From the IMG/VR virus record IMGVR_UViG_3300024346_007254, positions 1-64,000 of that record: a DNA stretch of 64,000 bases; one strand, 5' to 3'. Both the position numbers and the translations under genes were made by a program. The DNA comes from a virus. This document shows, in pieces, positions 1-9,282 of this stretch. The notes beneath the pieces are model-generated. The model made no database searches. It saw nothing but the letters and a program-made list of their open reading frames with translations, and was not told the origin of the DNA. Position 1 is the stretch's first letter. Every line of letters starts with the position of its first letter.

Positions 1-6
1 ATGTCA

Positions 7-1119
7 TTAAACTTTCCTTTTAGGTATCTTACTGTCGGCGCTGCTTACACAACTGTCTGTAATACAGGGCATCGGTTTGTCAAACAGCTTAAACCCTGTT
101 TCTATATTACCAAGAGGCACATCGTGGCATGAATAGGAACGTTTGATACTTCCGTCAGGCTCGCGTATAATAATTCCTTGATATCCGGCATTACAACTCC
201 ATCCTTTAAATTTGTTAAAGTTAAAGGCATTAAAGCGCTCGGCCTGATCCATGAACCATTTCTTGCCGTTTTTGTCTTCAAACTCAACTTGCATATGCCA
301 TGGAACACTTGCATCTAGTTTGCCATTAATGCCTTTTGGTATTTCAAATGTAGGCTTTGGACGGTCTGCCCATTTGCGTTTGCTTTCTGTGTAAGCACGT
401 TGTGGCATGCCGTTGTGCAGTCTCTTAAGCATATCGTCTGTATACCCGTCAACGACGCGGCTAGCGGTAGGGTCTGACTGTGGCTTGAGTGTTACGTTAA
501 TATTTTGCTCATGAAAGAACAGTGCGTTAGACCAGTCTTCTTCAAAGTGCTCCGGACGCATTACCATGTTGATTGTAACTTGCACATCGTACTCTTGACA
601 GAAAACTAGCTTGTCTGCAAATTCTTGCATCTTCTCTGTTGTGTTAAGATGCTCTGTGTGTAAGCTTGCTGTAATGCTGGCGCGGTGGAATGGCTTTGCA
701 TACTCTACATATTCTTCAAACCACTTCATATTGCGACTGCAATTAGATGTCATGTGTACTGAAGTATAGTTTGTGTTCGGAGCGTCATCTGAAAGGTGTT
801 TCATAATATCCAAGTAGCCTGGATGGAACGTAGGCTCGCCTCCGCTTAGGGAGAAGTGGAAACTGTTAAATCCGTTGCCTCTAGCTTGTCGTTTAATCTC
901 ATCGATTGTCTTAAGGCAGAGTTCAGTCGGTCTGTGATCTTTTCTATCCGACCTTGCATATGGCCAGCAATAACTACACTTATAATTACAAAACCTACCG
1001 AGTAACCAAGACACAGTGAAAATATCTCTGTAGATGAGAGTTCTTTGGCCCACAGACGTGATATCGTCAAACGGAATTTTTGTAAAATCGTAGTTGCTCC
1101 ATTTTAAATCTTCATTCAT
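7..1119 (-). CDS. Radical SAM protein, type C (Cys-rich C-terminal tail)
   Basis: This 370-residue protein has the radical SAM cluster motif CxxxCxxC at C44, C48 and C51 (CNYKCSYC), followed by a clear GGEP motif. The C-terminus carries a second cysteine set (C309, C331, C352, C357) with a 'GWxC' entry and an 'LGN' turn, as expected for a SPASM/Twitch-like domain holding an auxiliary Fe-S cluster. It should cleave S-adenosylmethionine to start radical chemistry; the substrate is unknown. It is the last gene of the 7972-to-7 minus cluster, but it is set apart from its upstream neighbour by 52 bp holding its own sigma-70 promoter. The ATG at 1119 lies 5 nt below the -10 box and has no Shine-Dalgarno site. 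Confidence 0.88.
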   Translation of the reverse strand: MNEDLKWSNYDFTKIPFDDITSVGQRTLIYRDIFTVSWLLGRFCNYKCSYCWPYARSDRKDHRPTELCLKTIDEIKRQARGNGFNSFHFSLSGGEPTFHPGYLDIMKHLSDDAPNTNYTSVHMTSNCSRNMKWFEEYVEYAKPFHRASITASLHTEHLNTTEKMQEFADKLVFCQEYDVQVTINMVMRPEHFEEDWSNALFFHEQNINVTLKPQSDPTASRVVDGYTDDMLKRLHNGMPQRAYTESKRKWADRPKPTFEIPKGINGKLDASVPWHMQVEFEDKNGKKWFMDQAERFNAFNFNKFKGWSCNAGYQGIIIREPDGSIKRSYSCHDVPLGNIETGFKLFDKPMPCITDSCVSSADSKIPKRKV

Positions 1120-1124
1120 AATTT

Positions 1125-1153
1125 ATTATAGCATCCAATTTATTCTTTGTCAA
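1125..1153 (-). promoter_or_regulatory. Consensus sigma-70 promoter
   Basis: Read on the minus strand there is TTGACA (1153-1148), a 17-bp spacer, then TATAAT (1130-1125). Both hexamers are perfect. The ATG of the downstream rSAM gene starts only 5 nt after the -10 box, so transcription should begin at or next to the start codon, giving a leaderless or nearly leaderless message. This suggests early expression by host RNA polymerase of this one gene, apart from the operon above it. Confidence 0.75.
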
Positions 1154-1171
1154 GTATAGGTATTTAATAGA

Positions 1172-2113
1172 CTATAGTTCTTCTTTTGAAAAATGATCTC
1201 TTTTATTTTCTTTACAAGTGTTTAAACATTTTGGAATTTTATTATCACCAGTCCAGGATTCAATTATATCCGTAAACACTTTTCCTTTGAGTGCTTCTTT
1301 AATACTTACGTTTTCTAGATTAATGTCGTTCATGTAGTCGTGCTCAACTAGTATTTCTTCAAAGCGATCTTTAACTTCACCTGTTACAGAAAATTCTAGC
1401 ATCTTGCTGTTTAGATGACAGCACGGAATAACGTTACCCATATGATTTACAAAGATTCTTTTTTGATTTGAATACTTACAACTTATACAAGGCGACTCGT
1501 CTACTTCTTTTTTCTTGTGCTTCACTCCATTTTTATCATCGCGGTGACTTATGATAGTTTTAAAATCTTTAAACCCTTCAGCTTTAGCTTTTGCTTTTGC
1601 TTCTTCTAGTTGGTGCTCGTTATGTTCAAACACAATAAACTGCCAATTAGATTTGCCGCCCGCTGCATTAAATGCGCGGTAGTTTTTTTCTACCTTTTCA
1701 AAATTAGAACCTTCTCTATAAATTTCACTTGTGCTATCGCTACCGTCAATGCCCCATGTTACTTTGTGGCTTGCAGGCATATGAGTAGCTAACTTTGCCC
1801 ACCATGCTTCGGTTCGCAAACTCCCATTAGTAGCAACGTTTATATGGGCATTCCAATCTGCAAAATGATCAATTATATCAAAAAAGTCAGGATGGGTAGT
1901 AGGCTCGTCGACACTGCCGCAAAAGTTGATAATTTTTATATTAGGAAAGTCTTCTTTAATAAATCTTTTTCTAATAGTATCGATTCCAATATAATGTTTG
2001 TTTAAAATCTTATCAGCTTGTTTTGATATAACTCTAAAACACCCCTTGCAACTTATGTTACAAAAGCTAGTAAGTTCTATATCAATCCATTCTATTGTGT
2101 CAGTTGACCACAT
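1172..2113 (-). CDS. Radical SAM/SPASM-like protein, type B
   Basis: A 313-residue radical SAM protein with C18, C22 and C25 in CxxxCxxC (CNISCKGC). The usual GGE motif is replaced by CGSVDEP, which keeps the extra cysteine found in all type-B proteins of this window. A 'F-x-HNEHQ' segment follows the TNGS strand. The C-terminus has a SPASM-like set: a CxxC (PCISCK), then IPCC, then CLNTC. The start codon overlaps the stop of the upstream gene as TAATG, so translation is probably coupled. Relatives in the window are at 6893, 10034 and 27830. Substrate unknown; SPASM enzymes often act on peptides, but nothing here shows that directly. Confidence 0.87.
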   Translation of the reverse strand: MWSTDTIEWIDIELTSFCNISCKGCFRVISKQADKILNKHYIGIDTIRKRFIKEDFPNIKIINFCGSVDEPTTHPDFFDIIDHFADWNAHINVATNGSLRTEAWWAKLATHMPASHKVTWGIDGSDSTSEIYREGSNFEKVEKNYRAFNAAGGKSNWQFIVFEHNEHQLEEAKAKAKAEGFKDFKTIISHRDDKNGVKHKKKEVDESPCISCKYSNQKRIFVNHMGNVIPCCHLNSKMLEFSVTGEVKDRFEEILVEHDYMNDINLENVSIKEALKGKVFTDIIESWTGDNKIPKCLNTCKENKRDHFSKEEL

Positions 2114-3450
2114 TATGTTATCCTCGTTTCTAAATATTTAATAATATCGGGATGCAAGTATTCGTGATAATCTTGATCCCTTGATTTATCAAATACTGTA
2201 ATTTCCCTCAACATGTTTTGTCTATGTTCGTCAGTTACATCAAAGTCTAAATTTTCTTCTAAGTATTTAATTACATGCTTCACCATAGTTGAGCCGTGGT
2301 CAGCTGCAAGAGTTTGAAAATTTTTGATCAGGTCGAGCTTTATATCTTTTGTTAAGAATTTAACATTAATAAATTTTTCATCTGGCCAAATCAAGTCTAC
2401 AAAAAAGCTACAATTCTCTACTGTATCATTATTTAAAATACGTTCTTTGTACCATTTATAAAGATCGGGAATGTAGTGTGCGTTGAGCGCACTAAGCACT
2501 ATAGTTGGAAATAAATTTAACTTACGATCGTTTTCGTCAAACTTTGCAATTAGGTTATCTAAACTTTTTACAAGACTGTTCCATTTCATTGGGTAACGAA
2601 TATATTCGTAATTTTTTCCAACACTGTCGATGCTTAGATTTAGAGACGGCGCGCCTCTAAATTTTAACATTTTTTTAACTAATTGATTATTAAATTTTGT
2701 TGCATTTGTATGAAAACTTAAATGTATATTTTTGGCAGCGTCAACTTCTATAGCTTTATCTAAAAACTGTAAAAAAGGTTGAACAATTGTAGGTTCACCA
2801 CCAGTTGCTTTAATTTCTCGCAAGTTGTGTATGTTATCTAAAATATTTTGCCATTGCTCGTTACCGTTCCAAAAATGTGACTTGTTGTGAGAATTTGGAC
2901 CTGTATTATGTAAGAAGGTAGGAATATTAGTTAATTGCTTATCAGATTTCCATTCAAACCCACTGATGCCATTAGTGTCTAGATTGTTTTCAATAAAGTA
3001 ATTATAATCGTGTCTAAGCTTATTACTAAGTCCAGGTTGACACATTCTGCATCTAAGGTTACAATTTTCGCCAAGGCTCAGGTCAACACATTGCATCTTC
3101 GGATTATTAACATCAAACTCATTAGCATCAGGAAGGGTAGAAAAAATCCTATAGCTTGTACTGCCTCTGTCTTCCATTTTCCAACAAGTGTTACAAGCTT
3201 GGGGGCGGTTGCCTGCAAGCATTGATTCTCTTATTGCAGTCATTGCAGGTCCATAGAATATCTCCGTGGGCATAATTTTTTTTTCAGACTTAGCAATAAT
3301 GTCTGCTATATGCAGTGGATCGGGGGTCTCGGGCCTTATTGCATTACAACATGGTGCTGCACTTACAATACCTAAGCCGTCTTTCCACTCCTTTAGTGCC
3401 AATTGACTAAAGGGAAAATAGCAAAACGTATTGTCGGTTTCTGGTTTCAT
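2113..3450 (-). CDS. Radical SAM protein with N-terminal SPASM/Twitch-like domain (type A)
   Basis: This 445-residue protein opens with a cysteine-rich domain: C10 (FCYFPF), C34/C35 (APCC) and C86/C89 (CNTCW). This is the order of a SPASM/Twitch domain, but placed before the barrel. The radical SAM motif follows at C130, C134 and C137 (CNLRCRMC), with a later GGEP. A strand reading LNLSIDS is followed by the 'YEYIRYP' signature shared by the type-A proteins here. It overlaps both neighbours by 1 nt (TAATG junctions), so it sits inside a tightly coupled operon. Product and substrate are unknown. Confidence 0.87.
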   Translation of the reverse strand: MKPETDNTFCYFPFSQLALKEWKDGLGIVSAAPCCNAIRPETPDPLHIADIIAKSEKKIMPTEIFYGPAMTAIRESMLAGNRPQACNTCWKMEDRGSTSYRIFSTLPDANEFDVNNPKMQCVDLSLGENCNLRCRMCQPGLSNKLRHDYNYFIENNLDTNGISGFEWKSDKQLTNIPTFLHNTGPNSHNKSHFWNGNEQWQNILDNIHNLREIKATGGEPTIVQPFLQFLDKAIEVDAAKNIHLSFHTNATKFNNQLVKKMLKFRGAPSLNLSIDSVGKNYEYIRYPMKWNSLVKSLDNLIAKFDENDRKLNLFPTIVLSALNAHYIPDLYKWYKERILNNDTVENCSFFVDLIWPDEKFINVKFLTKDIKLDLIKNFQTLAADHGSTMVKHVIKYLEENLDFDVTDEHRQNMLREITVFDKSRDQDYHEYLHPDIIKYLETRIT

Positions 3451-4703
3451 TAATTGTTCTCAGTAGGTATAATCGGAGGAGCCTTTGCTACTTCGTCCAT
3501 ACTGTTTTCAAAAACACTACTATCAATATGATTATAAAGAACATCTTTATAGTTTTCTTTATATGCACTCTTTGGTGCGCAAAGGCCGCAACCACATGTA
3601 GCTTTTGGACAAATAACAGTTGGCATTGTCTTTGACTCAAGGCGTTGTTTTAGATCTGCAATGATTTTATAACCTTCGCTAATCTTTCCAATCGGGCCGC
3701 GTGTTTGATCAAATTTAGCTTGACACGTTTGGTGATGGAATACTTGATCTGTTTGTTGTTCTAAATGCAGGAAGAACCAGTTAACACTGCAATGCCAGCC
3801 TTTAAAGTTTCTAAAGTCAACAAAGGTACTTTTACGATCTTCTCCTTTAGCACTTAGGCACATCTCTCTACTGCCGCAGCACGGTCGTCCAATTGCATAA
3901 CCATCTTTCTTTGGTTTAAGTACAGGAACTGCTTCAGCAACCTTAGTTTCTTCGTTTGTAGGTTCGCCTACAGCACTTAGTTTGTGCGATATTTCTTTTT
4001 CATCATTAAGTTTAGCGTTCTTATACTTCCAGTAGTTTTTCATATAATCAAGTTGTTCTTCAGTATACTGGTGTGCAAAGTCACTAGCACTGCCTGCTTC
4101 TTCTCCAATTACACGCGGTACATACTTTACACCGTTTTCATGCAAAAAATCACATAGCTCTTTGCATTCGTCAAAGTATGCAGCATGAAACATAACATTA
4201 ACACTTACAGTGAAATTATTTGCAGGGCCTTCTTTATGAAACTGCATTATTCTATCTTTAACTTGCTGTTTAAGTTTTTGATTGCTTTCGCTATGATAAC
4301 TAACTGTGGCGTGAGTAAAATGCTTCATTACGTTATCGGCCATCTTCTTGCCCATTGCGCCGTTTGTAGTAAGTGAAAATGTTGCAGTCCACTTGTCACT
4401 ATACCGTTTTTTGTATTCATCTTTAAGATAAATTACAAATGGAACAAAATGAGGGTTAACTGTAGGCTCGCCTCCGGTAAAACTAATAGCGGTATATTTG
4501 TTTTTTCTATATTCCATATATGTATCAATATATTCAAACAAGAAATTTGTGTTAGCTTTTAATTCGTCAAGAGTTGCATGTGGACTAAAGTTATCATGAC
4601 GGTGAACAGGACAATAGCTACAATCATAGTTACATCGTCTTCCAAGATCCCACGACACTTGAAAAACATTTCCAGTAAGCAAGTCTACTGTATCAAAACT
4701 CAT
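3450..4703 (-). CDS. Radical SAM protein, type C, extended Cys-rich tail
   Basis: Starting at the ATG at 4703 the protein has 417 residues. That start gives a 4-nt ATGA overlap with the upstream PP-loop gene; the longer reading frame from 4742 would overlap it by 43 nt and adds an unconserved leader. The rSAM cluster motif is C24, C28, C31 (CNYDCSYC) and GGEP is present. The C-terminal third is rich in cysteine: a CC pair, 'GWHC', 'HHQTC' and a final CPxxxCGCGxC. It shares this tail, including HHQTC and the CGCG block, with the gene at 26785, so the two are close paralogues. Confidence 0.87.
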   Translation of the reverse strand: MSFDTVDLLTGNVFQVSWDLGRRCNYDCSYCPVHRHDNFSPHATLDELKANTNFLFEYIDTYMEYRKNKYTAISFTGGEPTVNPHFVPFVIYLKDEYKKRYSDKWTATFSLTTNGAMGKKMADNVMKHFTHATVSYHSESNQKLKQQVKDRIMQFHKEGPANNFTVSVNVMFHAAYFDECKELCDFLHENGVKYVPRVIGEEAGSASDFAHQYTEEQLDYMKNYWKYKNAKLNDEKEISHKLSAVGEPTNEETKVAEAVPVLKPKKDGYAIGRPCCGSREMCLSAKGEDRKSTFVDFRNFKGWHCSVNWFFLHLEQQTDQVFHHQTCQAKFDQTRGPIGKISEGYKIIADLKQRLESKTMPTVICPKATCGCGLCAPKSAYKENYKDVLYNHIDSSVFENSMDEVAKAPPIIPTENN

Positions 4704-5482
4704 AAAGAATAACCCTTCTTTGCTGCTTCTTCCATTGCCCATTTTCGTTCAGCACACCAAAAACAATTGTTACATACTTCGAGAGGAATACCGTGTTCGT
4801 ATGTGTCCCACGTTATTCCTTCAAATTGGCCTTCGCAACTTCTTGTAGTAGTTAACAAATCTTGCCACCCATTAACAAAATATTGTTCTATAACCCAATC
4901 TTTTTCAACATACTTAAACGGGTGTAGCTGACTCCATTCTTGTTGTTCTGCTGTGGCGTCCTCTATAGATACCTTTCTATCGTGCGGGGCTTTATTCAGC
5001 TTAACATTGGGGTTTTTAGTAACACAATTGTATATGCGAGAAAGATTGTGTCGTTTAAATGCATATTGATTATATGCACTTACCACCATCCTGTCGCCGG
5101 AAAACGCAGGATCTGCTGGGTTTTTATAAGGTCCGGACTCTTCAAATTGAGGTGGAATAAATCCTTCAATGCGTTCGACAATTACATCTGGAAACATTTT
5201 CTTTAATTTATTGTATACATCAATGCTGATGTATCCAGCCCAAGGCCTATCGGTGTAAACACGAACAAACGAAATTATCTTTATCTTTGTCTTGTATCCA
5301 TTTTCTTGAATGTACTTTGCTAACAGTGACGTAAATAACGCACTGTCGGCACCGCCACTTACATTTATTCCAACATAGTCCCAATTCGGATCGAAGCGTA
5401 CAGGCAAGCCATTTAGCTCATGTAACTTATCACTTATGCCAAGTGAATAGAATTTTTTTTGTATTTCATCAAGATTTGTCAT
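4700..5482 (-). CDS. QueC-like PP-loop ATPase
   Basis: A 260-residue N-type ATP pyrophosphatase. The PP-loop SGGADS is at residues 42-47, near the N-terminus. The C-terminus has TRSC (C216), then C237, C240 and C243 in CxxCFWC-x-ER, which matches the zinc site order of QueC (7-cyano-7-deazaguanine synthase). Such enzymes adenylate a carboxylate or amide and then add a nitrogen or sulfur nucleophile. It lies between an rSAM gene downstream (ATGA overlap) and a type-A rSAM gene upstream (14-nt overlap). Sequence between the motifs is not clearly QueC, and no other queuosine-pathway gene is visible, so the substrate is open. Confidence 0.82.
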   Translation of the reverse strand: MTNLDEIQKKFYSLGISDKLHELNGLPVRFDPNWDYVGINVSGGADSALFTSLLAKYIQENGYKTKIKIISFVRVYTDRPWAGYISIDVYNKLKKMFPDVIVERIEGFIPPQFEESGPYKNPADPAFSGDRMVVSAYNQYAFKRHNLSRIYNCVTKNPNVKLNKAPHDRKVSIEDATAEQQEWSQLHPFKYVEKDWVIEQYFVNGWQDLLTTTRSCEGQFEGITWDTYEHGIPLEVCNNCFWCAERKWAMEEAAKKGYSL

Positions 5483-6893
5483 CTAGAGATTCCTTATTAA
5501 ATATATCTTTCATTTCAGGAAACGTTTCAGCAAATGTTATCCCACGTTGTTGATCACATAATCCAAGAAACTCTTTCATTTCGGGTAGACGTTGACTCCA
5601 ATCTTCCGAATCCATAAAGCTAAGTATTCCATCAAGACGTTTGATTCCGTATTCTGCTTCTTGCCATGTTTCATATGTTATTTTTCCTTTGTGCCACTCC
5701 GGTATACCTAGTTCCCAGTTTTCTTCCCACCACGGATACCATGCTTCGTACTTATCTCTGCATTCTTTCTTAAACCAAGTAGGTAGAGCTTTTACATTTA
5801 GGTGTGCCGGCCAGTATACAAAGTGCTGACTTATGCCGCCAGCGCCAAATGGCCACATGTTAACCTTTTTAAAACCTTGCTCAAGTTTCCATTGTATAAA
5901 ATCTGGCAAGTAATATACATTAAGGGCTTGTACTGCGCAAGCAATAGTAACCTCGACATTATCACTTGTTTCGTTATCAAGTATGTGGAACACTTCTTCT
6001 TGACGTGTCCACTTACTAGGATAGCGAATATAATCATTCATCTCTTTAATGCTGTCTATCGAATAGTGAAAACGCACCAGCTTAAATTCTTTCCATAAAT
6101 CAAATAGGTCCTCTCTCCATTCAACTCCATTTGAGTTATAACGAAGTTCAAGGTCTTTTGCATAACCCATTTTAATTGCGTGTTCAAGAATTTCATAATG
6201 TTCCTCAATAATAAGACTTTCGCCGCCTGCAAAATAGATTTGTTGCATAGTCGGCATTTGCTCATAAAACTGTTTCCAGAATGTAGGATTTTGTTTGTGC
6301 CAGTTGTAACTACTGCCGTTAGTACTACCTTTGTCTTCCCACTGCATAATCTCTTTAAGTGATTCGTTTTTAACTGCTGGGAAGATAGCTTTGTAGTCTT
6401 TAATCCAGCCACTGCTATCATGCGGGCTGCACATTACACAAGCAAGCTGACACTTTGTTCCAAAACGCAAATCAATGTATGCTAGGTTTGGGGGCACTTC
6501 GCCATCTTCTTTGGTATCGGCTAGAATCTTTTCAAGGTCTACACGCTGGCTCCAATAGTGTGTTTCCCACTGTCGCTTACTACGATGGCCTGCTGCTTCC
6601 TCTTTGTAGCACTTTAAACAGCTAGGTGGTTTTTCTCCGTTAAGCATTTGCTTTCGGACGTTCTTCATGTAGTTGCTATTCCATGCTGTTTCAAAGTCAC
6701 TTACATTTAGATTGTTAGGCTTGCCATCATCTGTTTTAAGAATGCCTACTTGTCCGCCATGTTCTTTGTCATTTGTTGGGCCAACGCTACTTGCGTTAGC
6801 TGTACAACAAACTCTCATGCTGCCGTCTGGGCGTGTACTTAGGTGTACCCACGGCAGGAGGCAAAACGTCTCGCTCGGTAATTTATCGGTCAT
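5469..6893 (-). CDS. Radical SAM protein with N-terminal SPASM/Twitch-like domain (type A)
   Basis: At 474 residues this is the longest rSAM protein in the window. Its N-terminal cysteine domain has C11 (FCLLPW), C29/C30 (RVCC) and C92/C95 (CLKCY). The SAM-binding CxxxCxxC is C148, C152, C155 (CQLACVMC), followed by 'SPHDSS-x-W-x-KD'. GGES stands in for GGEP. The closest relative is the gene at 29517, which shares the SPHDSS block, the ETxxW linker and the overall length. It overlaps the PP-loop gene downstream by 14 nt and the type-B gene upstream by a TAATG junction. Confidence 0.88.
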   Translation of the reverse strand: MTDKLPSETFCLLPWVHLSTRPDGSMRVCCTANASSVGPTNDKEHGGQVGILKTDDGKPNNLNVSDFETAWNSNYMKNVRKQMLNGEKPPSCLKCYKEEAAGHRSKRQWETHYWSQRVDLEKILADTKEDGEVPPNLAYIDLRFGTKCQLACVMCSPHDSSGWIKDYKAIFPAVKNESLKEIMQWEDKGSTNGSSYNWHKQNPTFWKQFYEQMPTMQQIYFAGGESLIIEEHYEILEHAIKMGYAKDLELRYNSNGVEWREDLFDLWKEFKLVRFHYSIDSIKEMNDYIRYPSKWTRQEEVFHILDNETSDNVEVTIACAVQALNVYYLPDFIQWKLEQGFKKVNMWPFGAGGISQHFVYWPAHLNVKALPTWFKKECRDKYEAWYPWWEENWELGIPEWHKGKITYETWQEAEYGIKRLDGILSFMDSEDWSQRLPEMKEFLGLCDQQRGITFAETFPEMKDIFNKESLDDKS

Positions 6894-7972
6894 TAGTTTC
6901 CTTCAATCTTAATTTCGTTATGGTAAGCTTTGTTCATTCCGCATGTACGAACACAACGAGTTAGGTGCAAGCTGTTTTTAGGATCCCAACTTAATTCTAA
7001 CAGTTCAGTATACCACGGATGTGATAGAATTTCTTCTACAGTGTGATATCTAAGGGAATTCCACGTATCACTAAAAATTGCCAACTTGTCGACTATTTTG
7101 TCTCCATTTTTAATAAATTCTGTCCACAAAAAACAGCATGGCCAAACTTTTAAATCTGCAGATATAAAAATCTCTCCCTCATGGATGTACTTACACGTTA
7201 TACTTTTAATTATAGCATCTTTTTCGTTTTTGTCAATTTCTTTGTTTGAGGAATAATCCTCAATGAATTTATCAAGCTTTTGTACTTGAGCCACTTTACT
7301 GTGTTCTTTAGCACCCGTTGTTGTAACTATTTTTTCTTCTTTGACTATTTTACCATTTTGTTTTTTAGTAATTTGCGATAGCCAATCCTGATAGCTGTTG
7401 CGCATACCAGTACGAGTGGCAAATTTTAATCCTAGCTCTGCGGCGTGCTGGCGAGCAGTGTCTAACTCGTATTCATTATGGTCAAACACAATAAAGATCC
7501 ATGTGCCCGTTGCAATGCCTTCGCCGCCTGCCATGTATGCTTTTACGTTACGCTCAATAACTGAGAATTTTGTATTAACTCTGTATATGTGATTTGTTTC
7601 AGCATGACCATCAATACAAAAGACAACGTCTACATTTTGTGTTTCTTTGCCAACTTTGCCTAATTCTCGCCACCATTCTTCTGTACGGATGCCGCCGTTT
7701 GTGCTTAATTGACAACGGCCACCGTTTGTGGCCAAATATCTAACCATGTCCAGACATTCTACGTTTGCAGCCGGGTCGCCTAATACTCCGCAAAACTTAA
7801 ACGATTTTCCAGTAATGTGTTCTTTTTTAGGAAAGGCTGACTGCAAGTCTTTAAATGTAAAACTTTGAATCTTGTATTCGCCGAGCCGTTGTGTCCTTAG
7901 ACAGCCCGGGCACGCCGCATTACAATCCGACGTGATTTCGAGTTCAATTTTTTTAAGGAAATCAACTGACAT
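6893..7972 (-). CDS. Radical SAM/SPASM-like protein, type B
   Basis: A 359-residue protein and the first gene of the seven-gene minus operon. C17, C21 and C24 form CxxxCxxC (CNAACPGC). The GGE position reads CGVLGDP, the type-B signature. A 'STNGG-IRTEEWW' segment and 'FDHNEYE' are shared with the other type-B members. The C-terminal SPASM-like region contains ITCKY, WPCC and CVRTC. The ATG at 7972 is about 19 nt below the palindromic late promoter, with only a weak purine-rich stretch ahead of it. Confidence 0.87.
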   Translation of the reverse strand: MSVDFLKKIELEITSDCNAACPGCLRTQRLGEYKIQSFTFKDLQSAFPKKEHITGKSFKFCGVLGDPAANVECLDMVRYLATNGGRCQLSTNGGIRTEEWWRELGKVGKETQNVDVVFCIDGHAETNHIYRVNTKFSVIERNVKAYMAGGEGIATGTWIFIVFDHNEYELDTARQHAAELGLKFATRTGMRNSYQDWLSQITKKQNGKIVKEEKIVTTTGAKEHSKVAQVQKLDKFIEDYSSNKEIDKNEKDAIIKSITCKYIHEGEIFISADLKVWPCCFLWTEFIKNGDKIVDKLAIFSDTWNSLRYHTVEEILSHPWYTELLELSWDPKNSLHLTRCVRTCGMNKAYHNEIKIEGN

Positions 7973-7991
7973 TGTGTACGTACTTTACTCT

Positions 7992-8007
7992 CATAAATAT
8001 ATTTATG
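7992..8007. promoter_or_regulatory. Palindromic bidirectional T4-type late promoter
   Basis: The 16-bp sequence CATAAATATATTTATG is a perfect palindrome, so CATAAATA (matching the T4-like late consensus NATAAATA) is read on both strands. On the plus strand it is followed by exactly 5 nt and the ATG of the rSAM gene at 8005; the last three bases of the palindrome are that ATG. On the minus strand it serves the seven-gene operon starting at 7972. One short element therefore probably fires both transcripts under phage late control. Confidence 0.62.
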
Positions 8008-9282
8008 AACTCCGATACACCAGAAAATAAAAACAATGCAATACTTAAGAAATATGGCAAATCCTTTTGTGCTGCGCCGTTTACTAGTTTCCACGAAGGT
8101 GAAAACGGTCTTATCAGTACGTGTTGCAAAACTAGAAATCCTCTTGGGTTTACTTCCCAAAATACTGTAGAAGAAATTCTAAACAGCGCAGAAGCACAGA
8201 AAATTCGTAAAGAATTTCTAGAAGGCAAACGCCCAGAGCAATGCAAGGCTTGCTGGAATCTAGAAGAAAGCGGAAAGATTGCTAGCAACAGACTCCATTC
8301 AAATGATATGGGTGCGGCAGGCATTGACGAAGCTGTCGCAAATACTAACGAAAATGGCTATATGAACAAACAGTTTCCAACATGGCTGGATATCTTATGG
8401 ACTAATAAATGCAATTTTGCGTGTATAGGATGCAAGCCTAGTTTAAGTAGTACAATTGCCAACAACTATATAAAAGAATTTTCTATATTGCACAATCACG
8501 ACTACGCAAAAGAACAATCACATGAATGGAAAAATTCAAATGATAGCAAAATAGATTACGTTCTTAAGCATAGTGATTCTATACACACTATTCACCTTAA
8601 CGGCGGCGAACCATTAATGGCCGAAGACTTGTATGAATTCTTAGAAGTAATGATTAGCAAGGGACTTCACAAGAAAATAAAAATATGGAGTCATACTAAC
8701 GGCAGTGTAAAGAGTTTTAAAGGTAGAGATTTAATACTTGATTATTTTTCTCATTGGGGCAAGAATTGTAAGATTACGTTAAGCAATGACGGACATAGTA
8801 AGTACGGTGAATATATTAGATATGGATACAATGATAAAAAATGGCTGAATACATATGAAAAAATTAAAGAAGCAAAAATAGAATTTAACGTTCAGACCTG
8901 TTTAAATATTTTTAACGTATTGTACTTAGATGAAATTAATGATTGGTATTTTTCTAATATTATCGATAATGAAAAGATTCCATATGGAACATTAACCCTC
9001 TGGACAAATCCAACTCTTAGTATTAGGCTAGCAAATCACATACCTGAACTAAGAGAACAGTCGTTAAACATGTTAACACAGCTTCAATCTAAGAAAAGTA
9101 TGCAGTGGAATAAATCACTAGTTTCAAGTCACCAATGGCTTGAAAATAATACACATGCGGACCAACATCATTTGAAGTCTTTTTATAACGGAGTAGTAGC
9201 GTTAGATGCAAAAAGAAATACAAACTTTTTAGAAACGTTTCCGTTGCTTACAGATTTATACAATTTAGGAAAATCTATTTAA
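8005..9282 (+). CDS. Radical SAM protein with N-terminal SPASM/Twitch-like domain (type A)
   Basis: The 425-residue frame starts at ATG 8005. A TTG at 7972 would add 11 residues but lies upstream of the late promoter and overlaps the neighbouring start. N-terminal cysteines are C22 (FCAAPF), C40/C41 (STCC) and C80/C83 (CKACW). The radical SAM motif is C136, C140, C143 (CNFACIGC), followed by NGGEP and 'YGEYIRYGY'. It stands alone on the plus strand and its 3' end overlaps that of a PP-loop ATPase gene by 8 nt, so an A-type rSAM and a PP-loop gene are again adjacent. Confidence 0.87.
   Translation: MNSDTPENKNNAILKKYGKSFCAAPFTSFHEGENGLISTCCKTRNPLGFTSQNTVEEILNSAEAQKIRKEFLEGKRPEQCKACWNLEESGKIASNRLHSNDMGAAGIDEAVANTNENGYMNKQFPTWLDILWTNKCNFACIGCKPSLSSTIANNYIKEFSILHNHDYAKEQSHEWKNSNDSKIDYVLKHSDSIHTIHLNGGEPLMAEDLYEFLEVMISKGLHKKIKIWSHTNGSVKSFKGRDLILDYFSHWGKNCKITLSNDGHSKYGEYIRYGYNDKKWLNTYEKIKEAKIEFNVQTCLNIFNVLYLDEINDWYFSNIIDNEKIPYGTLTLWTNPTLSIRLANHIPELREQSLNMLTQLQSKKSMQWNKSLVSSHQWLENNTHADQHHLKSFYNGVVALDAKRNTNFLETFPLLTDLYNLGKSI

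Noticed and set aside
4700-5482. A canonical queuosine/7-deazaguanine pathway
   Set aside because: Only QueC-like ATPases are seen; no QueD, QueE or FolE relative is recognisable, and the rSAM neighbours have Twitch/SPASM domains rather than a QueE layout.
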